Positions 44,852-54,038 are shown, numbered from the stretch's first letter. The stretch: 64,000 bases of DNA from Mycolicibacterium nivoides (GCF_003855255.1 NZ_CP034072.1:4893208-4957207), one strand, 5' to 3'. The notes: generated by a model from the sequence alone, not told the origin. Numbers and translations: made by a program.

Positions 44852-46210
44852 TTAGAGCGCGGCAAAGGCATCGCGTACGACGCTCAATGCTTCGACGAGT
44901 AGGTCATCCGAGATCGACAGCGGCGGCAGGAAGCGCAGCACATTGCCGAAGGTTCCGGCGGTCAGCGTGAGCACGCCGTTGTCCAGGCAGTGGCGGCTGA
45001 CGGCGGCCACGGCCTCACGGTTGGGGGTGCGAGTACCGGCGACGACGAGTTCAGCGGCGATCATCGCGCCGCGGCCGCGGATATCACCGAGAATGTCTGT
45101 CGCGCTGGCGATCCCGCGCAATTCGCGCACCAGAATGTCTCCGATGGCTTGCGCGCGGTCGAGCAATCGATGCTGCTCGATCTCGTCGAAGACGCCCAGG
45201 GCGGCCGCGCAGGCCACCGGATTGCCGCTGTAAGTGCCTCCGATGCCGCCGGGATGCGCGGCGTCCATGACGTCGGCGCGACCGGTGACCGCGGCCAGCG
45301 GCATGCCACCGGCCAGCCCCTTGGCGGTGACGACCATGTCAGGCACCAAACCGTCGTGCTCACTCGCGAACCACGTTCCGGTGCGGGCGATTCCGGCCTG
45401 CACCTCGTCGGCGATCAGCAGGATGCCGCGGTCGCGGCAAAATTCGGCTACCGCGGGCAGGAATCCTTCGGCGGGAACGATGAATCCGCCTTCGCCCTGG
45501 ATGGGTTCGACCACGACGCAGGCCACCGCGTCGGCGCCGATCTGGGCGTCGATGAGTTGGGCGAACTGGCCGAACGCTTCGGCGGCGCAATTCTCCGGAC
45601 CGGACGGCCAGCGGTACGGGTAGGCCATCGGCGCGCGATACACCTCGGGAGCGAACGGCCCGAAACTGTGCTTGTAAGGCTGGTTCTTGGCGGTCATGGT
45701 CATCGTCAGCAGCGAACGGCCGTGGAAGGCGTGGTCGAACACCACGACCGCGGGCCGCTTGGTGGCGGCGCGGGCGTACTTCACGGCGTTCTCGACGGCT
45801 TCGCTGCCGGTGTTGAACAGTGCGGTGCGCTTGTCGTGCGTTCCGGGGGCGAGCTGGTTGAGCTTTTCGGCCACCTCGATGTACGGCTCGTACGGGGTGG
45901 CCAGGAAACAGGTGTGGGTGTAGCGGGCCAGCTGATCGGTTGCGCGCGCGACGACCGCGGGCGCAGCGTTGCCCACGGTGGTGACCGCGATGCCACTACC
46001 CATGTCGATGAACGAGTTGCCATCGACATCGACGATCACGCCGCCGCCGGCGCCGGCAGCGTAGATCGGCGCGCCGCTGGACAATCCCGCGGGCAGGGCG
46101 CCGGCGCGGCGGGCAGCCAATTCGCGAGAGCGGGGCCCAGGCACCTCAGTAACCAGTCGGCGTTCCTGACGCAGTTCCGGACCGCCGACCACTGTGTCGA
46201 GCATCGTCAT
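44852..46210 (-). CDS. Class III omega-amino acid aminotransferase (DavT/GabT-like)
   Basis: PLP aminotransferase of 452 residues, start ATG 46210 (GGAAGGAA upstream). Family motifs are YTHTCFLATPYEPYIEVAEK, LFNTGSEAVENAVKYARAAT, and FHGRSLLTMTMTAKNQPYKH. The PLP aspartate is in GILLIADEVQAGIARTGTWF and the PLP-lysine in VVTAKGLAGGMPLAAVTGRA. GabT/DavT enzymes move the omega-amino group of GABA or 5-aminovalerate to 2-oxoglutarate, producing glutamate. First gene of the operon leading to GcdG, and divergent from the glutamate dehydrogenase gene, which would regenerate 2-oxoglutarate. Confidence 0.9.
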   Translation of the reverse strand: MTMLDTVVGGPELRQERRLVTEVPGPRSRELAARRAGALPAGLSSGAPIYAAGAGGGVIVDVDGNSFIDMGSGIAVTTVGNAAPAVVARATDQLARYTHTCFLATPYEPYIEVAEKLNQLAPGTHDKRTALFNTGSEAVENAVKYARAATKRPAVVVFDHAFHGRSLLTMTMTAKNQPYKHSFGPFAPEVYRAPMAYPYRWPSGPENCAAEAFGQFAQLIDAQIGADAVACVVVEPIQGEGGFIVPAEGFLPAVAEFCRDRGILLIADEVQAGIARTGTWFASEHDGLVPDMVVTAKGLAGGMPLAAVTGRADVMDAAHPGGIGGTYSGNPVACAAALGVFDEIEQHRLLDRAQAIGDILVRELRGIASATDILGDIRGRGAMIAAELVVAGTRTPNREAVAAVSRHCLDNGVLTLTAGTFGNVLRFLPPLSISDDLLVEALSVVRDAFAAL

Positions 46211-46279
46211 CTTGCTCGTTCCTTCCGTCGATGTGGGCGCCAGCCTATGAACCACCCCGCGCATCCACCGATGGCCGAG

Positions 46280-46314
46280 TTGGACAACTTTTTCCTTCCT
46301 ATTGTCCATATTGG
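46280..46314. promoter_or_regulatory. Inverted repeat operator between aminotransferase and glutamate dehydrogenase genes
   Basis: TTGGACAA (46280-46287) and TTGTCCAT (46302-46309) form an inverted repeat (7 of 8 pairs) with a 14-nt spacer. The right arm runs into CCATATTGG (46306-46314), the same nonamer found in the MocR/EamA gap at 32248-32256. It sits in the 176-bp divergent promoter region. Confidence 0.55.
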
Positions 46315-46386
46315 AGATTCCCGATCGTCGGTGAAGTCCTCGACACTGTGGGCCTCGAACAGCAGCACGTATGGAGAGACACTGTG

Positions 46387-49300
46387 ATGACCTGTGACGC
46401 CCACACCGCCGGGCGGCTTGACCCCGACACGATCGCCGATGCACTCGACCGGATGCAGTCGTCGGACCTGCCGCCGCGCGAACAGATGATCTTCATCGAC
46501 TCTGGCGCGGCACGGACACCTCGCGCTGTCGTGGCCTGGGCGGACCCGGTGCCGTTGCTCACGGAGGCCTGTGCCCTGTTCGAGCACTTCGGCCTTCAGG
46601 TGGCGGACCAGCATCCAGTCACAACGCCCGGTCATCCGTTGACCGTGTCAGTCTTCGATTTCGTCGCCCCGGACGATTGGCGTGCCGGTAGCGAGAAGAA
46701 GCTGGCCGATGCGTTCGCCGCGCGCAGCGCCCATGGTTTCCTGATCGATGACTATGCGCGCCTGGTCATTTCGGCAGGCGTCACGTGGCGCGAGGTTGTT
46801 CTGGTGCGATCGGTCAGCCGGTTCGTGCGCCAATCGGGGTTGGCCATGTCGGACAGCTACGTCCTCGACACCTTGACGGACCACTCCGACTTTGTTGCCA
46901 CCCTGGTCGAACTGTTCGCGGCACGTTTCGACCCCCAACTGTGTGATCGGGAATCACGGGTCGCCGACCTACAGAGCCGGGTGGAGAGCCTCATCGAGGC
47001 GACCACGTCGGTCGACGAGGACCGGATCCTGCGGGCGTTCGCCTCCTTCGTGTCGGCAACTTTGCGCACCAACTGGTTTCAGTGCGATCCCGACGGTCGC
47101 CCCAAACGTCACGCCTCGTTTCTGATCGACTCCTCGAAGCTCCATCCGCGCGGGCCAATCGTGCCGTTCCGAGAGATCTTCGTCGACAGTGACGACGTCG
47201 AGGGGATCCACGCCCGAAGTGGTCCGGTCGCGCGCGGCGGGCTTCGGTTCTCTGACCGCCCTGAGGACTACCGCACCGAGGTCCTGGGGCTGATGAAGAC
47301 GCAGACCGTCAAGAACTCACCGATCGTTCCGGTCGGCGCCAAAGGCGCGTTCGTGCGCAAGAACCCGAGAGTCAGCGTGGAACAGTGCTACCGCATCTTC
47401 GTCGCCGGCCTTCTCGACCTCACCGACAACCTGCTCGACGATCGTGTCTGCCCGCCCGAACATACGGTCACCTACGGTGGAGTCGACACCTACCTGGTGG
47501 TGGCCGCCGACAAAGGCACTGCCCGATTCTCTGATGTCGCCAACGAGTTGGCGGTAAACCGCGGATTCTGGTTGGCGGACGCCTTCGCGTCTGGTGGTTC
47601 GGCGGGATACGACCACAAGAAGATGGGTATCACCGCCCGCGGAGCATGGGTATCGGTGCGTGCGCACTTCGCCGACCTCGGCCGCGACGCCGACGCCGAT
47701 CTCATCACCGTGGTGGGTATCGGCGACATGTCGGGCGACGTCTTCGGCAACGGAATGCTGTTGTCGTCCAACCTCAAACTGGTGGCGGCCTTCGATCACC
47801 GCCACATCTTCATCGACCCGGATCCCGACCCACGGGCGGGCTATGCCGAGCGAACCCGGCTCGCCACAATGGCGACCAGCAGCTGGGACGACTACGACCG
47901 CACTGCCCTGTCCCCAGGTGGTGGGGTCTGGTCGCGCAACCTCAAACGAATCGACTTGCCCTTGATGGCCCGCAAGGCGCTCGGGATCACCGCTGACACG
48001 GTTACCCCCAACGACGTCATCCGGGCCATCCTCACCGCGGATGCGGATCTACTGTGGAACGGCGGCATCGGCACCTACGTGAAGTCCGCGCGCGAAAACG
48101 ACACCGACGCAGCAGATCCAGCCAACGATGCCATCCGCGTCAACGCCGACCAGCTACGGGTGACTGTGATCGGCGAGGGCGGGAACCTCGGACTGACACA
48201 ACGTGCCCGGATCGACTATGCCTTGGCCGGCGGGCGCGTCAACGCCGACTTCATCGACAACGCCGCGGGCGTGGCCTCCTCCGACCGAGAAGTCAACCTC
48301 AAGATCGCCCTCCAATCGGCCCTACGCGCGGACCGCGTCAGCGCTGCCGGACGCGACGAAATGCTGGCCGACTGCCAGGAGGAGGTCGCCACCGCGGTGC
48401 TGCGCGGCTGTGAGAACCAGGTGCTGGCCATCGGTCTGGCCGAAGCCCAAGCCTCTCGGCTGCTCAATCGCCACGAACGACTGATCGAGAACCTCGAGCA
48501 GGTATCCGGTATCAGCCGCGCCGCCGAAATGCTGCCCAGCAGGGCCGAACTCGTCTCCCGCACCCGTGCCGGCAGCGGATTGACGCGTCCGGAGATCGCG
48601 GTGCTGCTGGCGCATTCCAAGAACGTCGTGCGCGACGAGCTGCTGGCCTCCGAGGTACCCGACGATCCGATCTTCTCCACCGCGTTGCGCGATTACTTCC
48701 CCACGCCGTTCCGCATCCACCTCGATGCCGATATCGCTTGCCATCGGCTTGCCCGGGAGATCATCGCGACTCAGATCGCCGACGACCTGATCAACCACGT
48801 CGGTCCCGGCTTGATCTATCAACTCGACGAACGCCTGGGTGTACCTACCCCTACGGTCGCAGCGGCCTACACCGTGGTGCGGCACCTCTTCGGGATCGAT
48901 GAGATGTGGCGCGCGGCGCTGGAGCAGACCGCAGGCGGCCCGGCACAGCGCAGGGTGGCGCTTCACTCGGTACAGCACTTCATCGAGCACACCGCGGGGC
49001 GCTTGTTGCGCCGACACAGCGGCAACCTCGACATCGGCACCACCATCGCGGCCTACCGGCGACACGTCGACACCCTGCACCACCACCGCCATGACTTCGG
49101 CGACCGTTGGCCGCGGCTGCGCCCGGACTCATTGGACCTCAGCCGAACCGCCACCAGAATGGGTGTCGATATCACCGTGGTGGCCGGCGTGTTCCTCGCG
49201 ATCGATGACCAACTCGACCTGGACTGGATCGAACGCGGACTGCGGGCGCACACCACGTCGACCTGGTGGGACGCCATGGGTACCAGCGCTATCCGCGACC

Positions 49301-49527
49301 AGTTCGCCGACACCCATCATCAGCTGACGGCCGCGGTGCTGAGTCTGGCCGCCGACCCCGAGGAAGCCCTGCGTGCGTGGCGGAACGGCGCGGCGACGGC
49401 GCTGGCGCGATTCGACCAGATGCGGGCCGAACTGGGCCGCGACAGCGTCATCGACGTTGCCCGCGGGGCCAGTGTCCTAGCCGAACTCGCGCTACTCCTT
49501 CGCCACACCGACTGCCTGGTCCGCTGA
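46387..49527 (+). CDS. NAD-specific glutamate dehydrogenase, short form of the large class
   Basis: Deaminates glutamate to 2-oxoglutarate and ammonia with NAD. The 1046-residue protein starts at ATG 46387 (or GTG 46384). The catalytic core begins near residue 270 with ARSGPVARGGLRFSDRPEDY, followed by LMKTQTVKNSPIVPVGAKGA. VVAADKGTARFSDVANELAV and ITVVGIGDMSGDVFGNGMLL form the dinucleotide-binding domain. The helical C-terminal region extends to the end. The ~180-kDa mycobacterial Rv2476c-type enzyme has ~1600 residues, so ~550 N-terminal residues are absent here. It is divergent from the aminotransferase operon and probably co-regulated. Confidence 0.88.
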   Translation: MTCDAHTAGRLDPDTIADALDRMQSSDLPPREQMIFIDSGAARTPRAVVAWADPVPLLTEACALFEHFGLQVADQHPVTTPGHPLTVSVFDFVAPDDWRAGSEKKLADAFAARSAHGFLIDDYARLVISAGVTWREVVLVRSVSRFVRQSGLAMSDSYVLDTLTDHSDFVATLVELFAARFDPQLCDRESRVADLQSRVESLIEATTSVDEDRILRAFASFVSATLRTNWFQCDPDGRPKRHASFLIDSSKLHPRGPIVPFREIFVDSDDVEGIHARSGPVARGGLRFSDRPEDYRTEVLGLMKTQTVKNSPIVPVGAKGAFVRKNPRVSVEQCYRIFVAGLLDLTDNLLDDRVCPPEHTVTYGGVDTYLVVAADKGTARFSDVANELAVNRGFWLADAFASGGSAGYDHKKMGITARGAWVSVRAHFADLGRDADADLITVVGIGDMSGDVFGNGMLLSSNLKLVAAFDHRHIFIDPDPDPRAGYAERTRLATMATSSWDDYDRTALSPGGGVWSRNLKRIDLPLMARKALGITADTVTPNDVIRAILTADADLLWNGGIGTYVKSARENDTDAADPANDAIRVNADQLRVTVIGEGGNLGLTQRARIDYALAGGRVNADFIDNAAGVASSDREVNLKIALQSALRADRVSAAGRDEMLADCQEEVATAVLRGCENQVLAIGLAEAQASRLLNRHERLIENLEQVSGISRAAEMLPSRAELVSRTRAGSGLTRPEIAVLLAHSKNVVRDELLASEVPDDPIFSTALRDYFPTPFRIHLDADIACHRLAREIIATQIADDLINHVGPGLIYQLDERLGVPTPTVAAAYTVVRHLFGIDEMWRAALEQTAGGPAQRRVALHSVQHFIEHTAGRLLRRHSGNLDIGTTIAAYRRHVDTLHHHRHDFGDRWPRLRPDSLDLSRTATRMGVDITVVAGVFLAIDDQLDLDWIERGLRAHTTSTWWDAMGTSAIRDQFADTHHQLTAAVLSLAADPEEALRAWRNGAATALARFDQMRAELGRDSVIDVARGASVLAELALLLRHTDCLVR

Positions 49528-49553
49528 GCCGGCGCAACCGGTCAGCCGGCCAC

Positions 49554-50309
49554 TCACAAAGTGCCGCTCAGCGACACCAACGACCATGGTGTCGCTGAAA
49601 CCGGCAGCGCCGTGGCAGAACTCGGGTTCTCCAGCTTGGATCCAGCGACGTGCTCGGCGTCGTTGGCGACGATCACCCGGCCCTCCGAGTTGGTGAGCGC
49701 CAGCGGCGTGCGATGCGCGGCGAACGTCGGCAACAGTGCGGCGTCCAGTCGGGCCACCGGCACATCGGCCCCTGCCACGCCGATGAATTTCCCACGCTCG
49801 GAGGTCACCGGGACGGCGAACGTACACACGTACAGATCGACGCCGGTGTAGTCCAGGTACGGCCCGTACACCCACCGGGTGTCACGGTCGCGGGGCCCGG
49901 AATACCACTCCATCGTGGAGTAGTCGTAGAAGTACTCGCTGCCCGGATTGAGATCCAGTTCGAGTCGTTGTGCCTCTCCACCGGTTTTGGGATTTGGCTG
50001 CCACCACTCGAGGTACCGAGGGACGTCGGCCAACGCGCCGTCTGCGACGACGAATCCGACCCCGTTCACCAAATGTGCTTGCCGACGCAATTCAGCGATC
50101 ACCGGGTCGCGGAGCGCCGCGAGGTCAGTCGAGGTCGGCCTGGCACCCGAGTCTTCGATGCGGTCCCACAGTGCGCGGGTTGCGACTGCGACCGTGCTCA
50201 GCGAGGCGAAGATGTCCTCGACGAGTGAGGTCACCGCCGCGGACACCAACTCGAGCGCCGCATCGCCGTTCTCGGCGCGAAACGACCCGTCCGTTCCGTT
50301 CGCCATCAT
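49554..50309 (-). CDS. Soluble Cache (PDC)-type sensor protein
   Basis: A 251-residue protein whose middle resembles a Cache/PDC ligand-binding domain: ELRRQAHLVNGVGFVVADGA, YLEWWQPNPKTGGEAQRLEL, EYFYDYSTMEWYSGPRDRDT, TRWVYGPYLDYTGVDLYVCT, TSERGKFIGVAGADVPVARL. Cache domains usually sit outside the membrane in receptors for amino acids or amines, yet no signal peptide or transmembrane helix is present here. It follows the FadR-type regulator gene by 76 bp on the same strand, so it may be an intracellular ligand sensor for it. Start ATG 50309 or 50306. Confidence 0.75.
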   Translation of the reverse strand: MMANGTDGSFRAENGDAALELVSAAVTSLVEDIFASLSTVAVATRALWDRIEDSGARPTSTDLAALRDPVIAELRRQAHLVNGVGFVVADGALADVPRYLEWWQPNPKTGGEAQRLELDLNPGSEYFYDYSTMEWYSGPRDRDTRWVYGPYLDYTGVDLYVCTFAVPVTSERGKFIGVAGADVPVARLDAALLPTFAAHRTPLALTNSEGRVIVANDAEHVAGSKLENPSSATALPVSATPWSLVSLSGTL

Positions 50310-50385
50310 CTCGAATGCCCTTCCGTCTGTATCGGCGTCAGCCTCGGCACCGGCGCCCGGCAGGATGCCGGATCGATCTGCGGAC

Positions 50386-51138
50386 TCATGCTCTGGCGAG
50401 CTCCATCCGCAGGCCGATGAGCCGCCGGATGGTCAGCGCGCCGTACTCCTCTGCCAATGATCGCGCGGCCGCCTCATCCCCGGCCTCGATCGCGTCGACG
50501 AGACGGTGATGCGTGGCCGCCTCAACCGCGGGGTCCAACCCCAGCCGCGGCAACCAGACCATCGCCGCCAGTTCAGCCTGAATGTTCACCTCTGCGCGGG
50601 TGAGGCGAGCGGATTGCGAGCACACCGCGATCTCGATCTGGAATCGGCTGTCCGCGCGGCGGCTGGCGATCGCGTCCTCGCTGACAGCAAGACGATCCGC
50701 CAACGCCCGAAGGCGAGCGACGTCGGCTGCGACGGCACGGCGGGTCGCGAGAACCGCGGTGGCACCGGCGACCGCGAAGTGCTCGTCCCCGAGATCACGC
50801 AACCCCTCGACGGTCAGCTCCTGCAGCAGTGCCAACGATCGAGTGTGCACGTCTTCAGCTGAGGCACGCACGAAGCTTCCGCCGCCGCGCCCTCTCTTCG
50901 TCACCACCAGCCCCTGCTCGCGCAAGATGGCCAGCGCTTCCCGCAAAGTCATGGTCGATACGCCCAGTTGGGTGGCCAGATCGATCTCGCTCGGAAGCTG
51001 CTCCCCGTCGGAGATCACCCCGAGGCCGATCGCGGCAGAGATCCGCGCCACCACGGCATCCGTGCGTGGGCCGCTGCCCGCCAGCGGCGACAACACAGCC
51101 CCCACCGCGGTCAGGCCGCGCAACTGTTCGACCGCCAC
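50386..51138 (-). CDS. GntR/FadR-family transcriptional regulator
   Basis: A 250-residue regulator starting at GTG 51138, with a perfect AGGAGG five nt upstream. The winged helix spans ~28-95 (VVARISAAIGLGVISDGEQL, EIDLATQLGVSTMTLREALA, REQGLVVTKRGRGGGSFV). The C-terminal FCD/FadR helical domain spans ~110-245 (ARLRALADRLAVSEDAIASR, DSRFQIEIAVCSQSARLTRA, THHRLVDAIEAGDEAAARSL). It is divergent from the permease operon at 51250 and likely represses it until an amine or organic acid is bound. Confidence 0.9.
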   Translation of the reverse strand: MAVEQLRGLTAVGAVLSPLAGSGPRTDAVVARISAAIGLGVISDGEQLPSEIDLATQLGVSTMTLREALAILREQGLVVTKRGRGGGSFVRASAEDVHTRSLALLQELTVEGLRDLGDEHFAVAGATAVLATRRAVAADVARLRALADRLAVSEDAIASRRADSRFQIEIAVCSQSARLTRAEVNIQAELAAMVWLPRLGLDPAVEAATHHRLVDAIEAGDEAAARSLAEEYGALTIRRLIGLRMELARA

Positions 51139-51184
51139 TGTTCCTCCTGCCAGGGCAATTTCGACGATAGTACGCGATAAGGCT

Positions 51185-51212
51185 TGAACTATGAACTATG
51201 GTCCTTTATGTT
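51185..51212 (+). promoter_or_regulatory. Promoter of the amine operon with tandem AACTATG repeats
   Basis: TTGAAC (51185-51190) and TATGTT (51207-51212) with a 16-nt spacer resemble a housekeeping promoter. Two adjacent copies of AACTATG (51187-51193, 51194-51200) fill the spacer and are a candidate FadR-type operator. Confidence 0.5.
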
Positions 51213-51249
51213 TTAATTCTATGGCTTGCCTCACAGCCCGCCCCTGAAC

Positions 51250-52788
51250 ATGGCCCCTGACACAGAAAGCCGGCCGCCTATGTCGACATCTCCCGACCCG
51301 CACGACGAGGACCACGCGCAACTCGCCGCGCTCGGCTTCCAGTCCGAGTTCAAGCGAGACATGAGCCTTTGGGCCAACTTCTCGCTCGGCTTCACCTATC
51401 TCTCGCCGGTCGTCGGCATCTACACCGTCTTCGCATTCGCGCTCGCCGCGGCCGGCCCGCCGATGATCTGGAGTCTGTTGATCGCCGGCGTCGGCCAGCT
51501 GCTGGTCGCGCTGGTGTTCAGCGAGATCGTCGCCCAATTCCCCGTCGCCGGCGGCGTGTACCCGTGGGCCCGCCGACTGTGGGGCCGCAAATGGGCATGG
51601 ATGACCGGTTGGGTGTACATCTTCGCGCTGCTGGCCACCATCGCCGGCGTGGCCTACGGCGCAGGACCGTTCGTGGCGACCGTCTTCGGTTTCACCTCAA
51701 CGGTTTACACCACCGTCGTATGCGCACTGATCGTGCTGGTGCTGGCCACCGTCATCAATCTCACCGGCACCAAGATGCTGAGCTATTTCGCGATCTTCGG
51801 CTTCACCGCCGAGCTGATCGGCGCGCTGATCGTCGGCGGGTGGCTGTTGCTCACGCAACGCCACCACGGGTTGGGCGTGCTGTTCGACAGCTTCGGAGCA
51901 CAGGGCGAGCACAGCTTCCTCTACGCGTTTCTCGCGGCCAGCCTGATCGGCGTCTTCCAGTACTACGGATTCGAGGCCTGCGGTGACGTCGCCGAGGAGG
52001 TCCGCAACCCCGGAGTGCAGATCCCGAAGTCGATGCGACGGACGATCTACATCGGCGGCGCCGCAGCCACTTTCGTCTGCCTCAGCCTGGTTCTGTCGGT
52101 CGTGGACATCGGCGCCGTGATCCGCGGCGAGGACGTCGATCCGATCTCGACCGTGCTGGCCACGGCCTTCGGCCCGGTCGGATCCAAGATCGTGCTCTGC
52201 ATCGTGCTGATTTCGTTCGTGTCCTGCGCTCTGAGCCTGCAGGCCGCGGCCAGCCGACTGCTCTACTCGTACGGCCGTGACGGCATGATCGTCGGCTCCA
52301 AGCTGTGGGCCCGATTCGACAAGAAACGCCACGTGCCCCCATATGCGTTGCTCGCCGCGGCGGTCGTCCCCGCTGCCCTCATCATCGGATCGATCGTCTC
52401 CACCGACGCGCTGACCAAGCTCATCAGCTTCGGCTCGGTCGGCATCTACATCGCTTTCCAGATGGTCGTGTTCGCCGCCTTGCGGGCACGCATCAAAGGA
52501 TGGAACCCGAGTGGGAAGTACCGCCTCGGCCGATGGGGAATGCTGGTCAACGTTGGCGCCCTGGTCTACGGAGTGGCAGCCATCATCAACATCTGTTGGC
52601 CCCGGACGCCCGAAGCGCCCTGGTACGACAACTACATCGTGCTGCTGATGTCAGGCATCGTCATCGGGCTGGGTCTGCTCTACATGGCCATCGTCCGCTC
52701 CCATTCCAACGGCACCACGCCACACGCCGACGCGATCCCTGGGCCGGCTAGCTCACCGGATAAACCCGTTGTGGCGCAGCCTGTTTAG
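51250..52788 (+). CDS. APC-family amino acid/amine permease
   Basis: Membrane transporter of about 512 residues with 12 predicted helices, such as LWANFSLGFTYLSPVVGIYT, MIWSLLIAGVGQLLVALVFS, MTGWVYIFALLATIAGVAYG, and IVLCIVLISFVSCALSLQAA. The consensus FSEIVAQFPVAGGVYPWARR and EACGDVAEEVRNPGVQIPKS are typical of APC amine/amino acid importers (GABA permease and PuuP relatives). ATG 51250 or 51280 could be the start. First gene of the plus-strand catabolic operon, so it most likely imports the substrate. Confidence 0.9.
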   Translation: MAPDTESRPPMSTSPDPHDEDHAQLAALGFQSEFKRDMSLWANFSLGFTYLSPVVGIYTVFAFALAAAGPPMIWSLLIAGVGQLLVALVFSEIVAQFPVAGGVYPWARRLWGRKWAWMTGWVYIFALLATIAGVAYGAGPFVATVFGFTSTVYTTVVCALIVLVLATVINLTGTKMLSYFAIFGFTAELIGALIVGGWLLLTQRHHGLGVLFDSFGAQGEHSFLYAFLAASLIGVFQYYGFEACGDVAEEVRNPGVQIPKSMRRTIYIGGAAATFVCLSLVLSVVDIGAVIRGEDVDPISTVLATAFGPVGSKIVLCIVLISFVSCALSLQAAASRLLYSYGRDGMIVGSKLWARFDKKRHVPPYALLAAAVVPAALIIGSIVSTDALTKLISFGSVGIYIAFQMVVFAALRARIKGWNPSGKYRLGRWGMLVNVGALVYGVAAIINICWPRTPEAPWYDNYIVLLMSGIVIGLGLLYMAIVRSHSNGTTPHADAIPGPASSPDKPVVAQPV

Positions 52789-52826
52789 CCGACCAGCCAG
52801 ATTACGATCTCCAAAGGAGAGTCACC

Positions 52827-54038
52827 ATGACTCCGAACACCATCACCGCCAACACTGACACCGAGGCCCCGCGCCTGAACGTGACCGATCCCTCGTTCTC
52901 GATCACCTCGGCCCTGGTCCACGAGGCCCGGGAAGTCAGCTGGTTCGCCCATACCGAGTACGGGATCGCCGTCCTGCGTTACGACGAGGTCAGCGAGCTC
53001 ATGCACCATCCGAGCCTGCGTCAGGGCAGTGTGCACTGGCCGGCCCACAACGGGGTGACAGACGGCCCGTTCCTCGACTGGTGGAACAGCTGGATCCTGA
53101 ACAAAGAAGGCCAAGAGCACCGGCGGCTGCGTACCCTGCTCAACCCGGCGTTCTCCAAGCGGTTGATCAAGGGCCTGGTACCTCGATTTCAGGCACTGGC
53201 AGGCGAACTCATCGACGCCTTCGCCGACAAGGGTGAGTGTGAGTTTATCGGCGAGTTCGCCGACCCGTACGCCGCTCGCGTCATCGCCATCATGCTCGGG
53301 CTGCCCGAGTCGGAATGGCAGGTCATCGCCCGCGAGTCCGCCACCATCGGACTGGCGATGGGCATCACGTTCAATCAGGAGCTGCCGCGGATCGAGGCCG
53401 CCCTGGCCACGCTTTTCGAGTACGCCGACGCCGTGATCGCCGACCGCGAGGCCAACCCGCGCGATGATTTCACGACGACGCTGGTGCAGGCGAAGAACGA
53501 TGGTGGGCTGTCCGCCGACGAACTGCGCGATGCCTTCGTCCTGATGATCTTCGGCGGTTACGACACCACCCGTAACCAACTGGGCCTGGCGATGCAGAGC
53601 TTCATCGACAACCCAGCTCAGTGGGATCTGCTCGCGCAGAACCCCGCTCTGGGCGGCAAGGCCGTCGAGGAGGTGATGCGGACCAACCCCACGGTCCGCT
53701 GGGTCACCCGCGAGGCAACCGAGGACTTCGAATACCAAGGACTGGCGATCAGCGCCGGAACCACCGTCCACCTGTTCAGCGAGTCATCCGGTACCGATCC
53801 ACGGGTGTTCGGGCCGCCCAGCTTCGACATCGCCGCGGAACGCAAGCCGCACTTCGGGTTCGGTGGCGGGGCGCACCATTGCCTGGGGCACTTCGTCGCC
53901 CGGGCCGACATGGCCGAGGCGCTGCCGCTGCTGGCCCGCCGGCTCCGCGACCCGAAGATGCTCGACGGTGCCGACTGGATGCCCGACTCAGGCAACACCG
54001 GCGCGAACAAGCTCCCGATCAGCTTCACCCCGGCCTGA
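52827..54038 (+). CDS. Cytochrome P450 of the amine operon
   Basis: Soluble bacterial P450 monooxygenase of 403 residues. The I-helix is MIFGGYDTTRNQ (G243-T248 region), the ExxR motif is EEVMR in AVEEVMRTNPTVRWVTREAT, and the heme loop FGFGGGAHHCLGHFVAR has thiolate C352. Conserved EGQEHRRLRTLLNPAFSKRL binds heme propionate. Start ATG 52827 follows CAAAGGAGAG. Encoded between a permease and a glutamine-synthetase-like ligase, it resembles in context the cyclic-amine P450s (PipA/MorA, CYP151) of mycobacteria; the substrate is inferred. The reductase at 57713 is the only redox partner in the operon. Confidence 0.9.
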   Translation: MTPNTITANTDTEAPRLNVTDPSFSITSALVHEAREVSWFAHTEYGIAVLRYDEVSELMHHPSLRQGSVHWPAHNGVTDGPFLDWWNSWILNKEGQEHRRLRTLLNPAFSKRLIKGLVPRFQALAGELIDAFADKGECEFIGEFADPYAARVIAIMLGLPESEWQVIARESATIGLAMGITFNQELPRIEAALATLFEYADAVIADREANPRDDFTTTLVQAKNDGGLSADELRDAFVLMIFGGYDTTRNQLGLAMQSFIDNPAQWDLLAQNPALGGKAVEEVMRTNPTVRWVTREATEDFEYQGLAISAGTTVHLFSESSGTDPRVFGPPSFDIAAERKPHFGFGGGAHHCLGHFVARADMAEALPLLARRLRDPKMLDGADWMPDSGNTGANKLPISFTPA

